This document shows, one piece after another, positions 20,932-31,820 of a DNA stretch of 64,000 nt. Every line of letters begins with the position of its first letter. Position 1 is the stretch's first letter. A program made the translations under genes and the position numbers. The notes under the pieces were generated by a model. It made no database searches. It was not told where the DNA came from and saw only the letters and a program-made list of their open reading frames with translations. Origin of the DNA: Strigamia acuminata (Eukaryota > Arthropoda > Chilopoda > Geophilomorpha > Linotaeniidae); assembly GCA_949358305.1 (NCBI GenBank), contig OX442322.1:7504001-7568000 (forward strand), read 5' to 3'.

Positions 20932-23900
20932 ATGTCTACGTCACCAGGAAGAACCTCACCTACACCGGTTACAATTCCTAAGCCGGATGAGTTGGACGTT
21001 TTGACCTCTCGATTTGAGACGGTTGGGGTCGCAGTTGAGGAGTTGTTGAAGGAATCAAAGGCCATTACCGATCCTGCAGAGCTAGAAGCAACTGCTTTAG
21101 CCGCAGAGGAACAGATTAAGAAGATGGTTGATGACCTGAACCTGATGCAACCACTGATACCTAGAGATCAGTACATGGCCAACCTTAGGGAAATCGAGGG
21201 TTATTACACGCCTATGGCAGTGTTGAAGCACCGTAGCCAAGTGGCGCAACGATTTGTGTCGCATTGGACAGCAAATGCGTCGACGTTGTCTGCCAGTACA
21301 AGCCAGAATCAGACTAATGTTTCACAACAAAGTAGTCTTTCACAATTAGCGCGAAGAAATCGCAACGCTAAACTTCCAAAGTTGGAAATAGCAAAGTTTG
21401 GTGGAGAAGTTGTTGAGTTCAAGTCCTTTTTGGATCGATTTGACTCAACAGTGCACACAAACTCAGACCTCTCGGAAGTAGAGAAGCTGCAATACCTGCA
21501 GTCATTCTGCACAGGTGAAGCAGCAACGCTAATATCCACCTTTAGACAAGTGGATGGATCCTACGACTTAGCTCGTAGTGAATTGATTCGAAGTTATGGG
21601 GACGACGAAGCGCAGCGAGCAGCTTTGCTCAAGTCTCTTAAGGATTTGAAACCAATCACAGAAGTACACCCTGTCAAGGCGGTGAAGGCGCAACTTACAA
21701 AGTTGTCTGCAACCATTAGGGTGCTTGAGCAGTTAAGTGTTCCTGTTCAGACAGCGGGATTTCTTTTAGCACCTGACGTGTTGAGGAAGTTCCCGCCGAT
21801 TATGGTCACTCAGTTTTACAGATCCCATGGAACCAAATCCTCAAATTTATTGACGATTTTGGACTTTTTTGCCACAGAAGTTAAGCTTCTAGAGCAAGTA
21901 GAAGACGTTATGGGATCCAATCTCCTTCACATTAAGAAGGACAAGGTCGATAAGAGCGACCAAAAAGAGCAACGAAAAGGGACAATGTCCACTTGTGCAT
22001 TGGCTCAAGGGACAAAGAGCTCGAGTAATCCCAAGTTGACAGTCGATAAAGCGACTTGCATTTTTTGCAAAGAAGGGCACGCTAACTCCTTTTGCAAAAA
22101 AGAGATTAGCGTTGAGGACAAGTCTGCCATTGCGCAAAAGAATCGGCTTTGCTACAATTGTCTGCAAAGCGAACATATGGCCATTAGATGCCGATTGAAG
22201 ACGTCTTGTAAGACGTGCGGTGGTCGACACCACTCCAGCATTTGCAGGAAGTCAATCGTTACGAGTCCAGGTGGGGCAGAGAAGTCGAAGGACGTTAGTG
22301 CTAACGTTTCCTTGGCGATCTCGTCAACGCTCCAATTGATGATTTTTACAGCGGAATTAAAAACGAAATCTGGTGGTTCGCACACGGTACGTGGGATGTT
22401 AGATCCTGGAAGTCACCGTTCTTATATTCTTAAGAGCGTAGCTGACCGGATACGGCTGAAGAGTTGTGGGTCAATAGAGGCCACAGCCCAACGTCTCAAT
22501 GAGGAGAACGCAGGGTCAACGTCTTATGACGTATATAAAGTCTTGCTTCAGTCTCGACACGGAGCCAAGGAGCTCAAGGTGACAGCTTTAAGCGCAAAGA
22601 GTTTACCACATGTGTATGGTATAGCCAGCCCAGAAGCGATTAGAAAGGTGAAAGATTTGGGGTTTGAGTTAGCTGAGGACTTACCTTCAACTGCAGGCAA
22701 TGTTGATATCTTGCTTGGCGTTGATGTCTGGTGGGAAATCTGCTTGGAAGGACGCAAACGCCTGGATAGTCGACTGGGTTTGGTAAACACCATCTTTGGG
22801 TGGGTGTTATCAGGAGCAGCTGGGTCGACTGATGTCTTCTCAGAGAGCTCGCGCGACGTTTCTTGCTGCAACACCTGTGATATTAAAACAGACCGAGACT
22901 TGGAGAAGCTATGGAGTTTAGAAGCCGTTGGTATTAGTGCCGGCAAGCGTGATTCCGATTTTATTAGAGATCGTTTCGAGAAAACAAAGACAAGAAGAGA
23001 AGATGGTCGTTATGAAGTTTGCTTACCTTTCAATGAGCGAATTGGTTCGTTGGAATCCAATTGGGATTTGGCATTGAATCAGTTGTCGCACACGTTGAGA
23101 AGGATTGACAGCAGCAGTGACCACAAAGAACGCTACCACAAAGCCATGTGGGACTACGTGCGCGAAGAGCACGCAGAAGTAGTACCTCTTGCAGAAAGAT
23201 ACAAGAAATCTGGCGTTTATGTTATTCCGCACCATCCAGTGATTAGGGAGGATAGAGATACAACGAAGTTTAGAGTAGTTTTTAACGCGTCGTCTTCAAA
23301 GAAAGGAGTTCCTTCTTTAAACGACTGCTTATACCCTGGTCCGAGCCTTAATCCGGACATTGTGCCAGTAATTGTTCGTTTCCGACTTTACTGTGTGGTT
23401 GCGATAGCGGACATTAAACAAGCCTTTCTTCAGGTATTGATTAAGTTAGAACATTGCGATTACTTAAGATTTTTGTGGGTTTCCGACGAATATTTTCAGA
23501 TCGAATATTCATGGCAAAACTTATGGGACCATTTGGTTGTGTTACGGATGATAGTTGTGCCTTTCGGTGTCAACTCATCCCCGTTTTTGCTCTGCGCGGT
23601 TATTCGAGCGCAGGGGCGTCTATATTTAGTCCTTTTTCCGAAGGAAGCAGACGCCCTGGACAAGGGAATTTACATGGATGACCTGACGTCCGGCGACGAT
23701 AACGCTGCAAAGACGACGCAACATTGCGTGAATTTACGAACTATTCTAGATGAGGGAAAATTGCCTCTTGTAAAGTGGGCTACCTCAAGTGCTGAGGTTT
23801 TCAACGCGCTTAAGGGAGAAGACTTTCATATGAGAGCAGAGGAATTTAAGGATTTAGACATCATCAAGATGTTGGGTATTGTTTGGAAAGTTCAAGAAGA

Positions 23901-26187
23901 TGTTATCATGTTTAGGATTCCTGAAGGAGTTGAGATTACCAGGACAAGAAGGGGTATCCTATCTTTGGTGGCGTCAGTCTTCGATCCTCTCGGATTGATC
24001 TCACCGGTCATCTTGCCGATGAAGTTGCTTTTGCAGTCCATGTGGGGGCGAGAGATCAAGTGGGACGATAGGATTTCGGACGAGAGTTCTGAGCGAGTTA
24101 CCAAATGGTACACCGACTTGCAACGTCTTATTGACGCAAAGGTCAAGCGATGGATGGGAACTTATTCGGGACAAGCACTAGATCTTGAAGTATATTGCGA
24201 CGCAAGCCCGCAAGCGTATGGATGTGCAATTTATGTCCGCGCTGCATCTGGAGAGTGTCAGTTGCTTCTAAGCAAAGGACGCATTGCTCCGATGACAAAG
24301 TTATCCCTACCACGCCTAGAGCTGACCGCCACAGTAGTGGGCGTCCGTATGACAGAGTATTTGTTGAAAGATTTCCTGCCTACCTATCCCATTGGTAAAG
24401 TCAGTTACTTCTCTGACTCAATGGTAGCATTAGGCTGGATAAGATCCGTTAAAAACCGTTGGAAGCCCTATGTTTCCAATCGGGTTGCAGAAGTTTTAGA
24501 AAAGTCTAGTCCGGAACAGTGGACATACATTCCGACAGAGCGGAATCCAGCAGACGTTTTTACGCGACCTTGCGACACTAGAAGCCTAATGGCTAACCGT
24601 CTTTGGTGGGATGGACCTGGCCAACCAGAAGTTCTTCCTATCGATTTAGATACCGTCGTTTTTCCGTTTGAGGAAGAGAAAAAAGGGAAGGTTGTTACAG
24701 CTAGCATGCTGGGAAAAGCATTCACGATCAAATTTTTTGAACGCTTTAGCTCATTTAGTAAGCTTGTGAAAGTGTTTGCGCGCATGAGGCGCTGGCTACC
24801 TTTTTCTTCTTCGCGTGGGAGGGACCTCGAGTACCTCGAAATGGAGTTAGCCGAGGAAAAGGTTATTCGTTTAGCACAGGACACGTACTTTCGAGACGAG
24901 ATATTAGCCACAGAGCTTAAGGAAAAGGTCCACAAGGAGTCAATCCTGAAAAATTTCGACATTTTTCTTGACGAAAAAGAGATTTTGAGACTTAGAAGTC
25001 GTTTAGGGAAGTCGACACTGTCTTTCGACGAGGCTTACCCTATTCTATTACACCCTGACAGCTGGGTCACCAAACTGATCATTAGACGAGCTCACCTGCA
25101 GTTGTTGCACGGTGACCTTAGCGAGACACTTTATCGTGTCCGAGATCGCTATTGGGTGATACGAGGTCGAAGAACAGTTAAGTCTGTGATTCGTAGCTGC
25201 CTAACCTGTAGGAAGGAACGATTAGGACGTCATAATCCTTCTACTGGCGATCCTCCTATGGAGAGAGTTACGCCGGCAGCTCCGTTTCAAAACACGGGCA
25301 TAGATCACCTCGGACCATTGAAAATCACGAGTAAGGAAAAGGACAAAAAGGTATACATATTACTATTTACCTGCCTGGCGACGAGAGCCATTCACTTGGA
25401 AGTCTCGGTTGATTTATCGGTCGAGAAGTTTCTGTTGGCGTTCCGTCGTTTTGGCGCTCGATTCGGTTATCCGGCGAAGGTCTTCTCGGACAATTCGAAG
25501 ACCTTCGAGCGGGGTAGCCAAGAGATTCAATCGTGGGGGAAGTTATTGTGTAAGGACGGGATAAAGACATTGCTTTCGGAAAAGCGAATAGTCTGGTCTT
25601 TTATCCCACCTCTCTCGCCATGGGCAGGCGGAGCTTGGGAAAGGCTCGTCCGTTCCGTGAAGGACAAGCTACGGAAGACGTTGCTTTGCCATACAGTCGA
25701 TTTGGAAACGTTACAGACACTGTCGGCGGAAGTCAGTTCGGTACTGAACTCGCGTCCTCTCTCTTACGTACACGAGGAACCTGACGGGGGCCGCGTCATT
25801 TCACCCGAAAACTTCTTAACAGGAGGTATGCCGAAGTTTGTTATAAATCGACCATTGCACGCCATTCGTAGAAAGGATTTACTGCGTCTAGAGAAGAAGC
25901 GGAGACTTCACCTCTGGGAGTTTTGGAGGCTTTGGAAGGAAAGCTACTTAAAACAGCTCCGGAACTTCCACGAGGTGAAGGGGGATTCCGCATACAAAAA
26001 TCCAGAAGTTGGACAAGTGGTTTTGCTGGAGAAAGTAGGAAGCAATCCCTATTTCTGGCCTCTTGCCCGTATCACCGAGGTCATGCCCGGGGAAGACGGT
26101 CTCGTTCGAGTCGTACGTGTGCTTTCGTCAAACGGCAAAGAATACAGACGATCGGTCAAACACGTACGGGCGTTGGAGCTGGACTAG
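20932..26187 (+). CDS. gag-pol: BEL/Pao Gag-Pol polyprotein
   Basis: 1751 residues in one open frame, which is usual for BEL/Pao. The N-terminal 330 residues are the Gag region typical of the clade (KLEIAKFGGEVVEFKSFLDRF). Zinc knuckles follow at about 380-440 (CIFCKEGHANSFC, CYNCLQSEHMAIRC). The aspartic protease has LDPGSHRSYI with D491, the DPGS variant of the DSGS active site. Reverse transcriptase carries YMDD at 914-917. RNase H has D1090 in CDASPQAYGCA and PRLELTATVVGVRM. Integrase has a zinc finger (HLQLLHGDLSE ... CLTCRKER) and catalytic D1458, D1520 and E1570 (IDHLGPL, FSDNSKTF, GGAWERLVRSVK). The C-terminal module around PYFWPLARI is typical. No stop or frameshift is visible, so the element may be competent apart from its interrupted LTR. 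Confidence 0.96.
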   Translation: MSTSPGRTSPTPVTIPKPDELDVLTSRFETVGVAVEELLKESKAITDPAELEATALAAEEQIKKMVDDLNLMQPLIPRDQYMANLREIEGYYTPMAVLKHRSQVAQRFVSHWTANASTLSASTSQNQTNVSQQSSLSQLARRNRNAKLPKLEIAKFGGEVVEFKSFLDRFDSTVHTNSDLSEVEKLQYLQSFCTGEAATLISTFRQVDGSYDLARSELIRSYGDDEAQRAALLKSLKDLKPITEVHPVKAVKAQLTKLSATIRVLEQLSVPVQTAGFLLAPDVLRKFPPIMVTQFYRSHGTKSSNLLTILDFFATEVKLLEQVEDVMGSNLLHIKKDKVDKSDQKEQRKGTMSTCALAQGTKSSSNPKLTVDKATCIFCKEGHANSFCKKEISVEDKSAIAQKNRLCYNCLQSEHMAIRCRLKTSCKTCGGRHHSSICRKSIVTSPGGAEKSKDVSANVSLAISSTLQLMIFTAELKTKSGGSHTVRGMLDPGSHRSYILKSVADRIRLKSCGSIEATAQRLNEENAGSTSYDVYKVLLQSRHGAKELKVTALSAKSLPHVYGIASPEAIRKVKDLGFELAEDLPSTAGNVDILLGVDVWWEICLEGRKRLDSRLGLVNTIFGWVLSGAAGSTDVFSESSRDVSCCNTCDIKTDRDLEKLWSLEAVGISAGKRDSDFIRDRFEKTKTRREDGRYEVCLPFNERIGSLESNWDLALNQLSHTLRRIDSSSDHKERYHKAMWDYVREEHAEVVPLAERYKKSGVYVIPHHPVIREDRDTTKFRVVFNASSSKKGVPSLNDCLYPGPSLNPDIVPVIVRFRLYCVVAIADIKQAFLQVLIKLEHCDYLRFLWVSDEYFQIEYSWQNLWDHLVVLRMIVVPFGVNSSPFLLCAVIRAQGRLYLVLFPKEADALDKGIYMDDLTSGDDNAAKTTQHCVNLRTILDEGKLPLVKWATSSAEVFNALKGEDFHMRAEEFKDLDIIKMLGIVWKVQEDVIMFRIPEGVEITRTRRGILSLVASVFDPLGLISPVILPMKLLLQSMWGREIKWDDRISDESSERVTKWYTDLQRLIDAKVKRWMGTYSGQALDLEVYCDASPQAYGCAIYVRAASGECQLLLSKGRIAPMTKLSLPRLELTATVVGVRMTEYLLKDFLPTYPIGKVSYFSDSMVALGWIRSVKNRWKPYVSNRVAEVLEKSSPEQWTYIPTERNPADVFTRPCDTRSLMANRLWWDGPGQPEVLPIDLDTVVFPFEEEKKGKVVTASMLGKAFTIKFFERFSSFSKLVKVFARMRRWLPFSSSRGRDLEYLEMELAEEKVIRLAQDTYFRDEILATELKEKVHKESILKNFDIFLDEKEILRLRSRLGKSTLSFDEAYPILLHPDSWVTKLIIRRAHLQLLHGDLSETLYRVRDRYWVIRGRRTVKSVIRSCLTCRKERLGRHNPSTGDPPMERVTPAAPFQNTGIDHLGPLKITSKEKDKKVYILLFTCLATRAIHLEVSVDLSVEKFLLAFRRFGARFGYPAKVFSDNSKTFERGSQEIQSWGKLLCKDGIKTLLSEKRIVWSFIPPLSPWAGGAWERLVRSVKDKLRKTLLCHTVDLETLQTLSAEVSSVLNSRPLSYVHEEPDGGRVISPENFLTGGMPKFVINRPLHAIRRKDLLRLEKKRRLHLWEFWRLWKESYLKQLRNFHEVKGDSAYKNPEVGQVVLLEKVGSNPYFWPLARITEVMPGEDGLVRVVRVLSSNGKEYRRSVKHVRALELD

Positions 26188-26237
26188 AGCGCCGGACCTT
26201 TCGGCCGGCTGTTCTCTTCTTTTTCGGCTGGCAGCGA

Positions 26238-27109
26238 TGTTGCGAGCAGGAACGCAACAAAAAGATTTAGAAGTTTTCCACGTTTCGGCTTCTGAAAAGA
26301 AGATTTGACTTTTTAATTTGCTTTTTAGTTTTTGACACAAGTTGGAGACATATCTGAGATGTCCGGTTGTTTGGCTGACCAGCGGTCTTGTTTGGTGATG
26401 TCCTTGACGGTCGTCATGCTGCCTGGATTGGTCGGGAGATGTGTTGTCGGTCACTTGTGGTCGTTTTGATGTGATCGTTTTAGTGGTTTAGTAATTCTGT
26501 GTATTAGTTTAAGAATTATTAGAGTTGTTTTGAGATAGGCATATTTTATTTGATTGTTGTTTACCTTTTGCTTGATGTTTTAGGGGGTCAGCGACTTTCC
26601 AAGACGTGAGGCAGCAGGTGGCAAGCGGCGTAAAGCTCACGTGACAGTTGACGGCATTTGGACGCATCGGATCCGCGTGTGTGTTTAGAGCGGCGTCGAT
26701 ACGCCTTGGTTTGGACTCTCGTTCGAGTCCCCACGCTGTTTGGAAGGTCCTTGCGTCGATGTCTGGTCAAGGGCGGCTATGGAAGTCTGTCTGGCTCGCT
26801 CCTGTTCGCCTGCACAGCTGTTAGCAAGTTGCTGTGCCGCCATCTTGCAAGATGAGCGGTTGGCTTTTGTCTTTGAGAAGGGAAGTTGGCTTTCCTCTGG
26901 AACTAAGAATGGGAATTGTTAATACTTGTTTATTTATGTATTTTATGCCTCTAATAGATGTTAAGTTTAAGCTTTTATTACTTGTTATCAATTTGATGTA
27001 AAAGGGTTAAGTTTGAGACACGTAGCGCCCTCTTTGGAGGCAATAAGTAATTTATAATGAGTAATTGTCGCTTGTAAATAAGCCTATTTTAGCGCCATTG
27101 TTCACGGTT
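26238..27109 (+). repeat. BEL/Pao 3' LTR, left part
   Basis: First 872 bp of the 3' LTR, ending in GGTT (27106-27109), the target site of element B. It lacks 9 bp present in the 5' LTR. Confidence 0.94.
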
Positions 27110-27930
27110 TGTCGCGTCCTACTTTGTATAGGTTTAAATAGCGCTAACGTGTAATACTTTACCTGTGATCAAATATGCAAATACCCAAATGAATACCAAA
27201 TGTATGTAAATAAACAAGTAATTTATTCACCAGGCTTTATGCCTTTAAAATACACTCAGTAATAATTCTAGAGTCGACGTGGTCAGCGTCGAACAAAGGA
27301 TTTCTCAAGATGGCGTCGTCGGTTCCGCGTGGTCGGCGGAACAAAGGCGGCGTCTCGAGTTGTCGTTAATTCGTCACGGATTCGTCTTCACGGACGCGGT
27401 GGAATGCTCTCTCGAGTCTTCTATCCGTGCCTGTTGTCTAGGGTTTGGTTTAGCGTCGCAGAGGCCTCGTCTAGGAACTTTGGGGTTCCCTACAAAGCAC
27501 TCGGACACTTACTTCGGCGAATAATCGTCTGGGCGATTATTCTGGGTGATTTCACAAGGGCTATTCTCGTGCTTTCGCAGGAATAGCTCGCAAGTGACTT
27601 CGTGAGAGTTACAGTTTGCACTTTACTCAGCGATCCTCGATCAATCCTAACTTGTAGTTGAAGTTGGCCTGACGGTGAGGTAGTTGCTGTGTTCTTGGTG
27701 TCGTTTGTGTAAGTTCTGGTTTTAGGCGGGAAACACAGCCTTTTATGCAGTGGGGTGAAGGGCCGGCGATCAACCAATGGGGGCTGACCACCAGCCGCTT
27801 CCTCCCCCTCGGGGCACACACCTGCCATGGGGAGGTGGAGCCAACTCGGGGGGGAACGACTCTTCAATCATAGTGACTCAGAGGACAAGTATCCGCCCTG
27901 GGGGGACACCTATCCAACTGGGTCACCACA
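27110..27930 (-). repeat. Element B 3' LTR (element sense)
   Basis: 821 bp with ends TGTCGCG and CACCACA on the plus strand. Compared with 39125-39945 I see one substitution (27368 versus 39383). Confidence 0.96.
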
Positions 27931-27945
27931 CGTCCCTCCTCCAGC
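27931..27945 (-). other. Element B polypurine tract
   Basis: The minus strand reads GCTGGAGGAGGGACG directly before the 3' LTR start TGTGGTG. Confidence 0.65.
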
Positions 27946-27977
27946 TTCGATCTCGGATCGGAGCGATCTCAATTTTC

Positions 27978-30900
27978 TCATCGCTCTCCTCTGCGAAGAG
28001 CCGGCAGCACCCCTCTGCATGGGCGGAGGATCACGGGCGGCACTGCCGGTGGCGGCGGTGGTAAATCCGGGGGTAGAGAGGTCGTCAGATCCGCAGGATT
28101 TTGTCGCTCGTTGATGAAGTACTGCGGGTGACCGCCGACTGGCTCGCCAATCAACCCCGTACGCTCGTGGATCCAAATCCGGGTAGATGCAGGGAATCGG
28201 TCTGGAACGAGCCGAATCCTTCGCGACTCGGCGCTCGATCCGGGTTTTCTGTGGGCCCGTAGGATACGGCGATGGAAGACGGCGTCCATGGTGGATCGGG
28301 CCTCTCTGTTCAGCCATTTGAGGATCGACTCGCCGTGATCATCGGAGTCAATGATGCGTTGTCGCGTGAACTCCGACATCTGGAGGAATGGGTACTCCAC
28401 TCCCAACCTTAAGTAAAGCTGCGCTGCTGGGGGCGGCGGAGGCGATGGTGGAAGCGGAATCTCCATTGGGCTCTCCAACGGTGGCGTAGCCGGCTCTGTA
28501 GAGAGAGCGGCCAGCCCTGCCGCTGGTGGTGAAGGAGAGGGCAGCGGAGGAGTTCGGGGTCCTCGCTTGGAACGCTTCGGAATCAATATGGGTCGATTCG
28601 CGTGCCGCTTCTCCTTCGGGAATACCGGCTTTGGGGTCGGTATGTATGGTTGGACCGCTGCCTCTGGGGGGGCGGTCTCGATGGTCTGTGGGAGGCTTGC
28701 TGCCGTTCCTGGTATCTCCGGAGCCTCCCGAATTGTTCGCAACAAGGAAGGGTGGACTCCGGGGTTCCGGTAGCGGAATGCTAACGAACGCATCTTTGAG
28801 AACTGTAGGCCTGGGTTTTCTGTATTTCTGGCCAGGTCGAAGCGCAGCGAGGCGGGCTCAGGAGTCCATCCGGCCCACACCTGGTACAACGCCCGAGGAA
28901 GGTGAACTCCCTCACGGTCGACGATTGTCCAGGCCGCCATAGCCTGCCGACTGTCCAAGAAGACGCCCAGGGACAACAGCTGGGCCAAGACGTTCGTTAC
29001 GGCCAAATTCAAACTGCTCCGATGGCAGGGGTGAGCGCGGTCCGGATTGTCACTGAATTGTTGTGACAGCGTCCGCATCTGTTCGATCGCCCAATTGATG
29101 TGGTGAGTCTGGGCGGCGTCGGCCTGTCGTATGGCCAACTCGGCAATCGCGGGGTTCTCGTATTCGGCCAGATATTCCCGTAGCTCGCTGAGTGGAGGAT
29201 AGGCCGCTTCACGCCGACATCGGGCGTCCATCTCCCGCTGTGCGTACCACTCGGCGTTGCGATGAGGTTGATACACGTGCGGTGTCGGGGGTGATGGTGG
29301 ACGGCCCAACCCGGGTAAGTCATCGTATCTGACCCGTTTCGGAGTTGGATCTCTCACCGGAATCATCCGGGGAGGAGTCCACGCGGTCACGGCTGGGTTT
29401 GTACCCTCGAGGAGTGGCGGCCATCGCGGTTGCACCTGTGGAGGCACAAGCGCGGTTGGCACAGCCGGTGTTGAGCTCGACGGCCGGTTGGCCGCGTATC
29501 CTCGGAAGGCGTTCTTCAAAGCCACGGCCAGATCCTGCTTCGTAACTGGTCCATCCTTATCCGACTCATCTTGGGACAATTGTTCCTCCGTCAATTCTCC
29601 CAAGTCGATCTCCGCTTGGAGCCTGGATGGCCCAGCCGTGGGTCCGAGACTCTGGGGTTCGGACCTTTTCGCGGCGGCCATCTCTCGCTCCTTCTCTAAT
29701 CCCTTGGCTATCAGGGATTGTGCACGCATCTTCTGACGTACTTTGCGTTTCCGATTCCTCCTGGTGCTGGCTGCGACGGACCTTCGTTGGACCGTCCTCT
29801 GGGGGACGTCCGACGGGGAATCCGGTCTCTGGTGTGATGAGACGGTTCGTCGCGACGAGGATTGATCTGACGATTGGGTGGTAATCGCCATAAACAACGA
29901 GGATCTTTTCTTTCCTCGATCTTGGTGTGTCTCGGTCCTCGCAGCCCAGTGGGCGGAAGATTCGACCGTTCGCTCAGCCCGCGCGTCGTCTGGCGAGGCA
30001 GGCTCGAGCGTTACTACTCGGCGACACTCCGAGCGCACGACAACTCGAGTTCGGGAACTGGAGCTGCTCGAGCGGCTGCGGTAGTCGCGACTCGTTGACG
30101 GGCCGGCCTCTATTGGGGAGACGGCCTGTCTTCTTCGTGCGGGTCCGCGTGGGGCGGACTCCGCTGGACGCTTCGATCTTCTGTGATGGCGGCGACTTCC
30201 CAGGATACCAGCGTGGTATAACTGCCACATCTCAGACTGCGTGGCCGTAAAATTCGCCGGCGGTATCCATCTGGGTGTCAGATGGTCTTCTTCGATGTCG
30301 CGAAGCCATCTACGGATTTCTTCGGGGGAGAAACCGTTTCTCTCGAGAACTCGGGTTACTCCGTGAGTCTCGGTGCGCTTTAAGCGTTTGATCTCGTCGT
30401 CCACTATTCTCTGGCGGGCTGCCAAGGTCGGGGCCTCGCGCCACCTGTGGGAGGTGTGCAGCTCGGCCACCGTGCCTGGGTAAGCCTCTTCCAGGTACCC
30501 GGAGTAAACGGGGCTCGGCGGATCCGCATCGGATGGGATCCGCGGCCCCACTCGCTCCCTCATCTCCTTCGTCATGCACTCGACCAGCGTTTTTGATTGC
30601 TCGAATTTTTCTTCGAGGGTCCTGGAATACATCAATCGAATTTTCCAGGCGCTGGTCTCCGCAGGATAGGCCTGCCGCAGGTAGATCGGCAGGGCTCCGC
30701 GAAAGATGTTGTTGGCGGTTGACGCCGTCGGAGGCAGGGCGTCCCACGATTCTAGCGGGTCGACCTGAATAATTTTAGATCACAAGATTAATATAATAAA
30801 TCCCAGTTAACGATGGGGATCAGAAATATGCTCAAGATCGACGGTGGCAGCAACTCCTTTCTTTTGTTGCGGCCGTCGGTCTTATTTTCTTGTTTCGCAG

Positions 30901-31440
30901 TTCTGCGATGATCTCCGCCGTCGTAGCGCTGATCCAACACTACCTTTGAACTCAGGTGATCCGCTTTTTAGGAAGGGGTCGCAGGCAAAACCGATCGTTA
31001 AATTCTTAATTTTACGTTAAACTTTTTATTTTAACTCTAATCGTATTTTAATTTATTACGATGTTTAATTTTAAAAGCAAGAAAACCTTTAGTTTTGGTT
31101 TTGGTTTGCCACGACGCCATTCCGCGAACACTTCCTTTGTTCTAGTTTTTTGGCGGCCTTGACTCCGAGGTGAATCTGGGTCCACTCTCGGGTTTTTAGC
31201 CAGCCTTAAATCAACAATAAAACAGAAAGAAATATATCAGTCACAAGTCACGCTCCAATCTGGGTTGGATGCAACAGATTCAAAGAATTATGTGATTTCT
31301 CTGGGGAAATCACACTAATTTACCTGCAACGGCGGTTGTTCGTCCCAATTCTCATCTTCTTCTGCATTTACGATTAGGCCGTCGCTCTCGTCTCTTGACG
31401 ATGCGCTCGGCTCTAATCGTGGGTTGCGTCGATCGGCCAT
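27978..31440 (-). CDS. Element B ORF3, spliced, new domain family
   Basis: Two exons: 31440-31324 (39 codons from ATGGCCGATCG) and 30764-27978. The donor is CCGTTGCAG then GTAAAT, and the acceptor is AAATTATTCAG then GTCGAC. The join is phase 0 and gives about 967 residues. Exon 1 is acidic. Exon 2 starts with an unidentified region (FSPEEIRRWLRDIEEDHLT ... SEMWQLYHAGILG). An Arg/Ser-rich region with basic clusters follows. The last 420 residues hold two blocks: one with SRQAMAAWTIVDREGVHLPR, and, after a proline-rich linker, one with FHRRILRAHR, WIHERTG and GEPVGGHPQYFI. Both blocks recur at the C-terminus of Pol in element C. There is no signal peptide, transmembrane segment or fusion-protein pattern, so it is not an envelope. 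Function is unknown; the charge suggests a nuclear or RNA-binding role. Translation could alternatively start within exon 2. Confidence 0.8.
30765..31323 (-). other. Intron of element B ORF3
   Basis: 559 bp with GT-AG ends on the minus strand. The ORF3 frame meets a TGA just upstream of the acceptor, so the intron has to be removed to join the ATG exon to the main exon. Nothing coding is visible inside. Confidence 0.65.
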
Positions 31441-31820
31441 TTCAATTTAGGAAACTGAAGTTTTGTTTGAGAGGTCTTTGTCTTTCTCTTTAGGGGAGAA
31501 GCAAAAACACGTCTCGTCGTGTTAAAAACAGTCGGAAACTGGGCCTATCGACGCTGAGAATTGTGGGTCTCGAACGCGTCTCGTATTTTGCGAGATCCGC
31601 CGTGCTGGCAATGACGCTACGGGGTCGACCGCGTGGTTTCGTTGTCACGTGGTCGCCCGCTACGTCATAACTTCTCGTCTGTTAGTGGTGACTGCGACAA
31701 TTCGTTGCGAAGTTTGGACTTAGCCAAATTTTCGCATCTCGACATGTGCAGCAGCTCTCGTAAGTAAATCTTTTTATTTTACAAGGCCTCCGCTCCATGT
31801 TATCACATTTTCTTTTATTT
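31441..31820 (-). promoter_or_regulatory. Spacer between pol and ORF3 of element B, candidate internal promoter
   Basis: 380 bp between the pol stop and the ORF3 ATG, CpG-rich near 31560-31690. It has a CACGTG box, a TATGACGTAGCG motif and GACCGCGTGGT (31626-31636), the last also found in the leader of element A. It could drive a separate ORF3 mRNA, or be 5' UTR of a transcript spliced from the leader. Confidence 0.35.
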
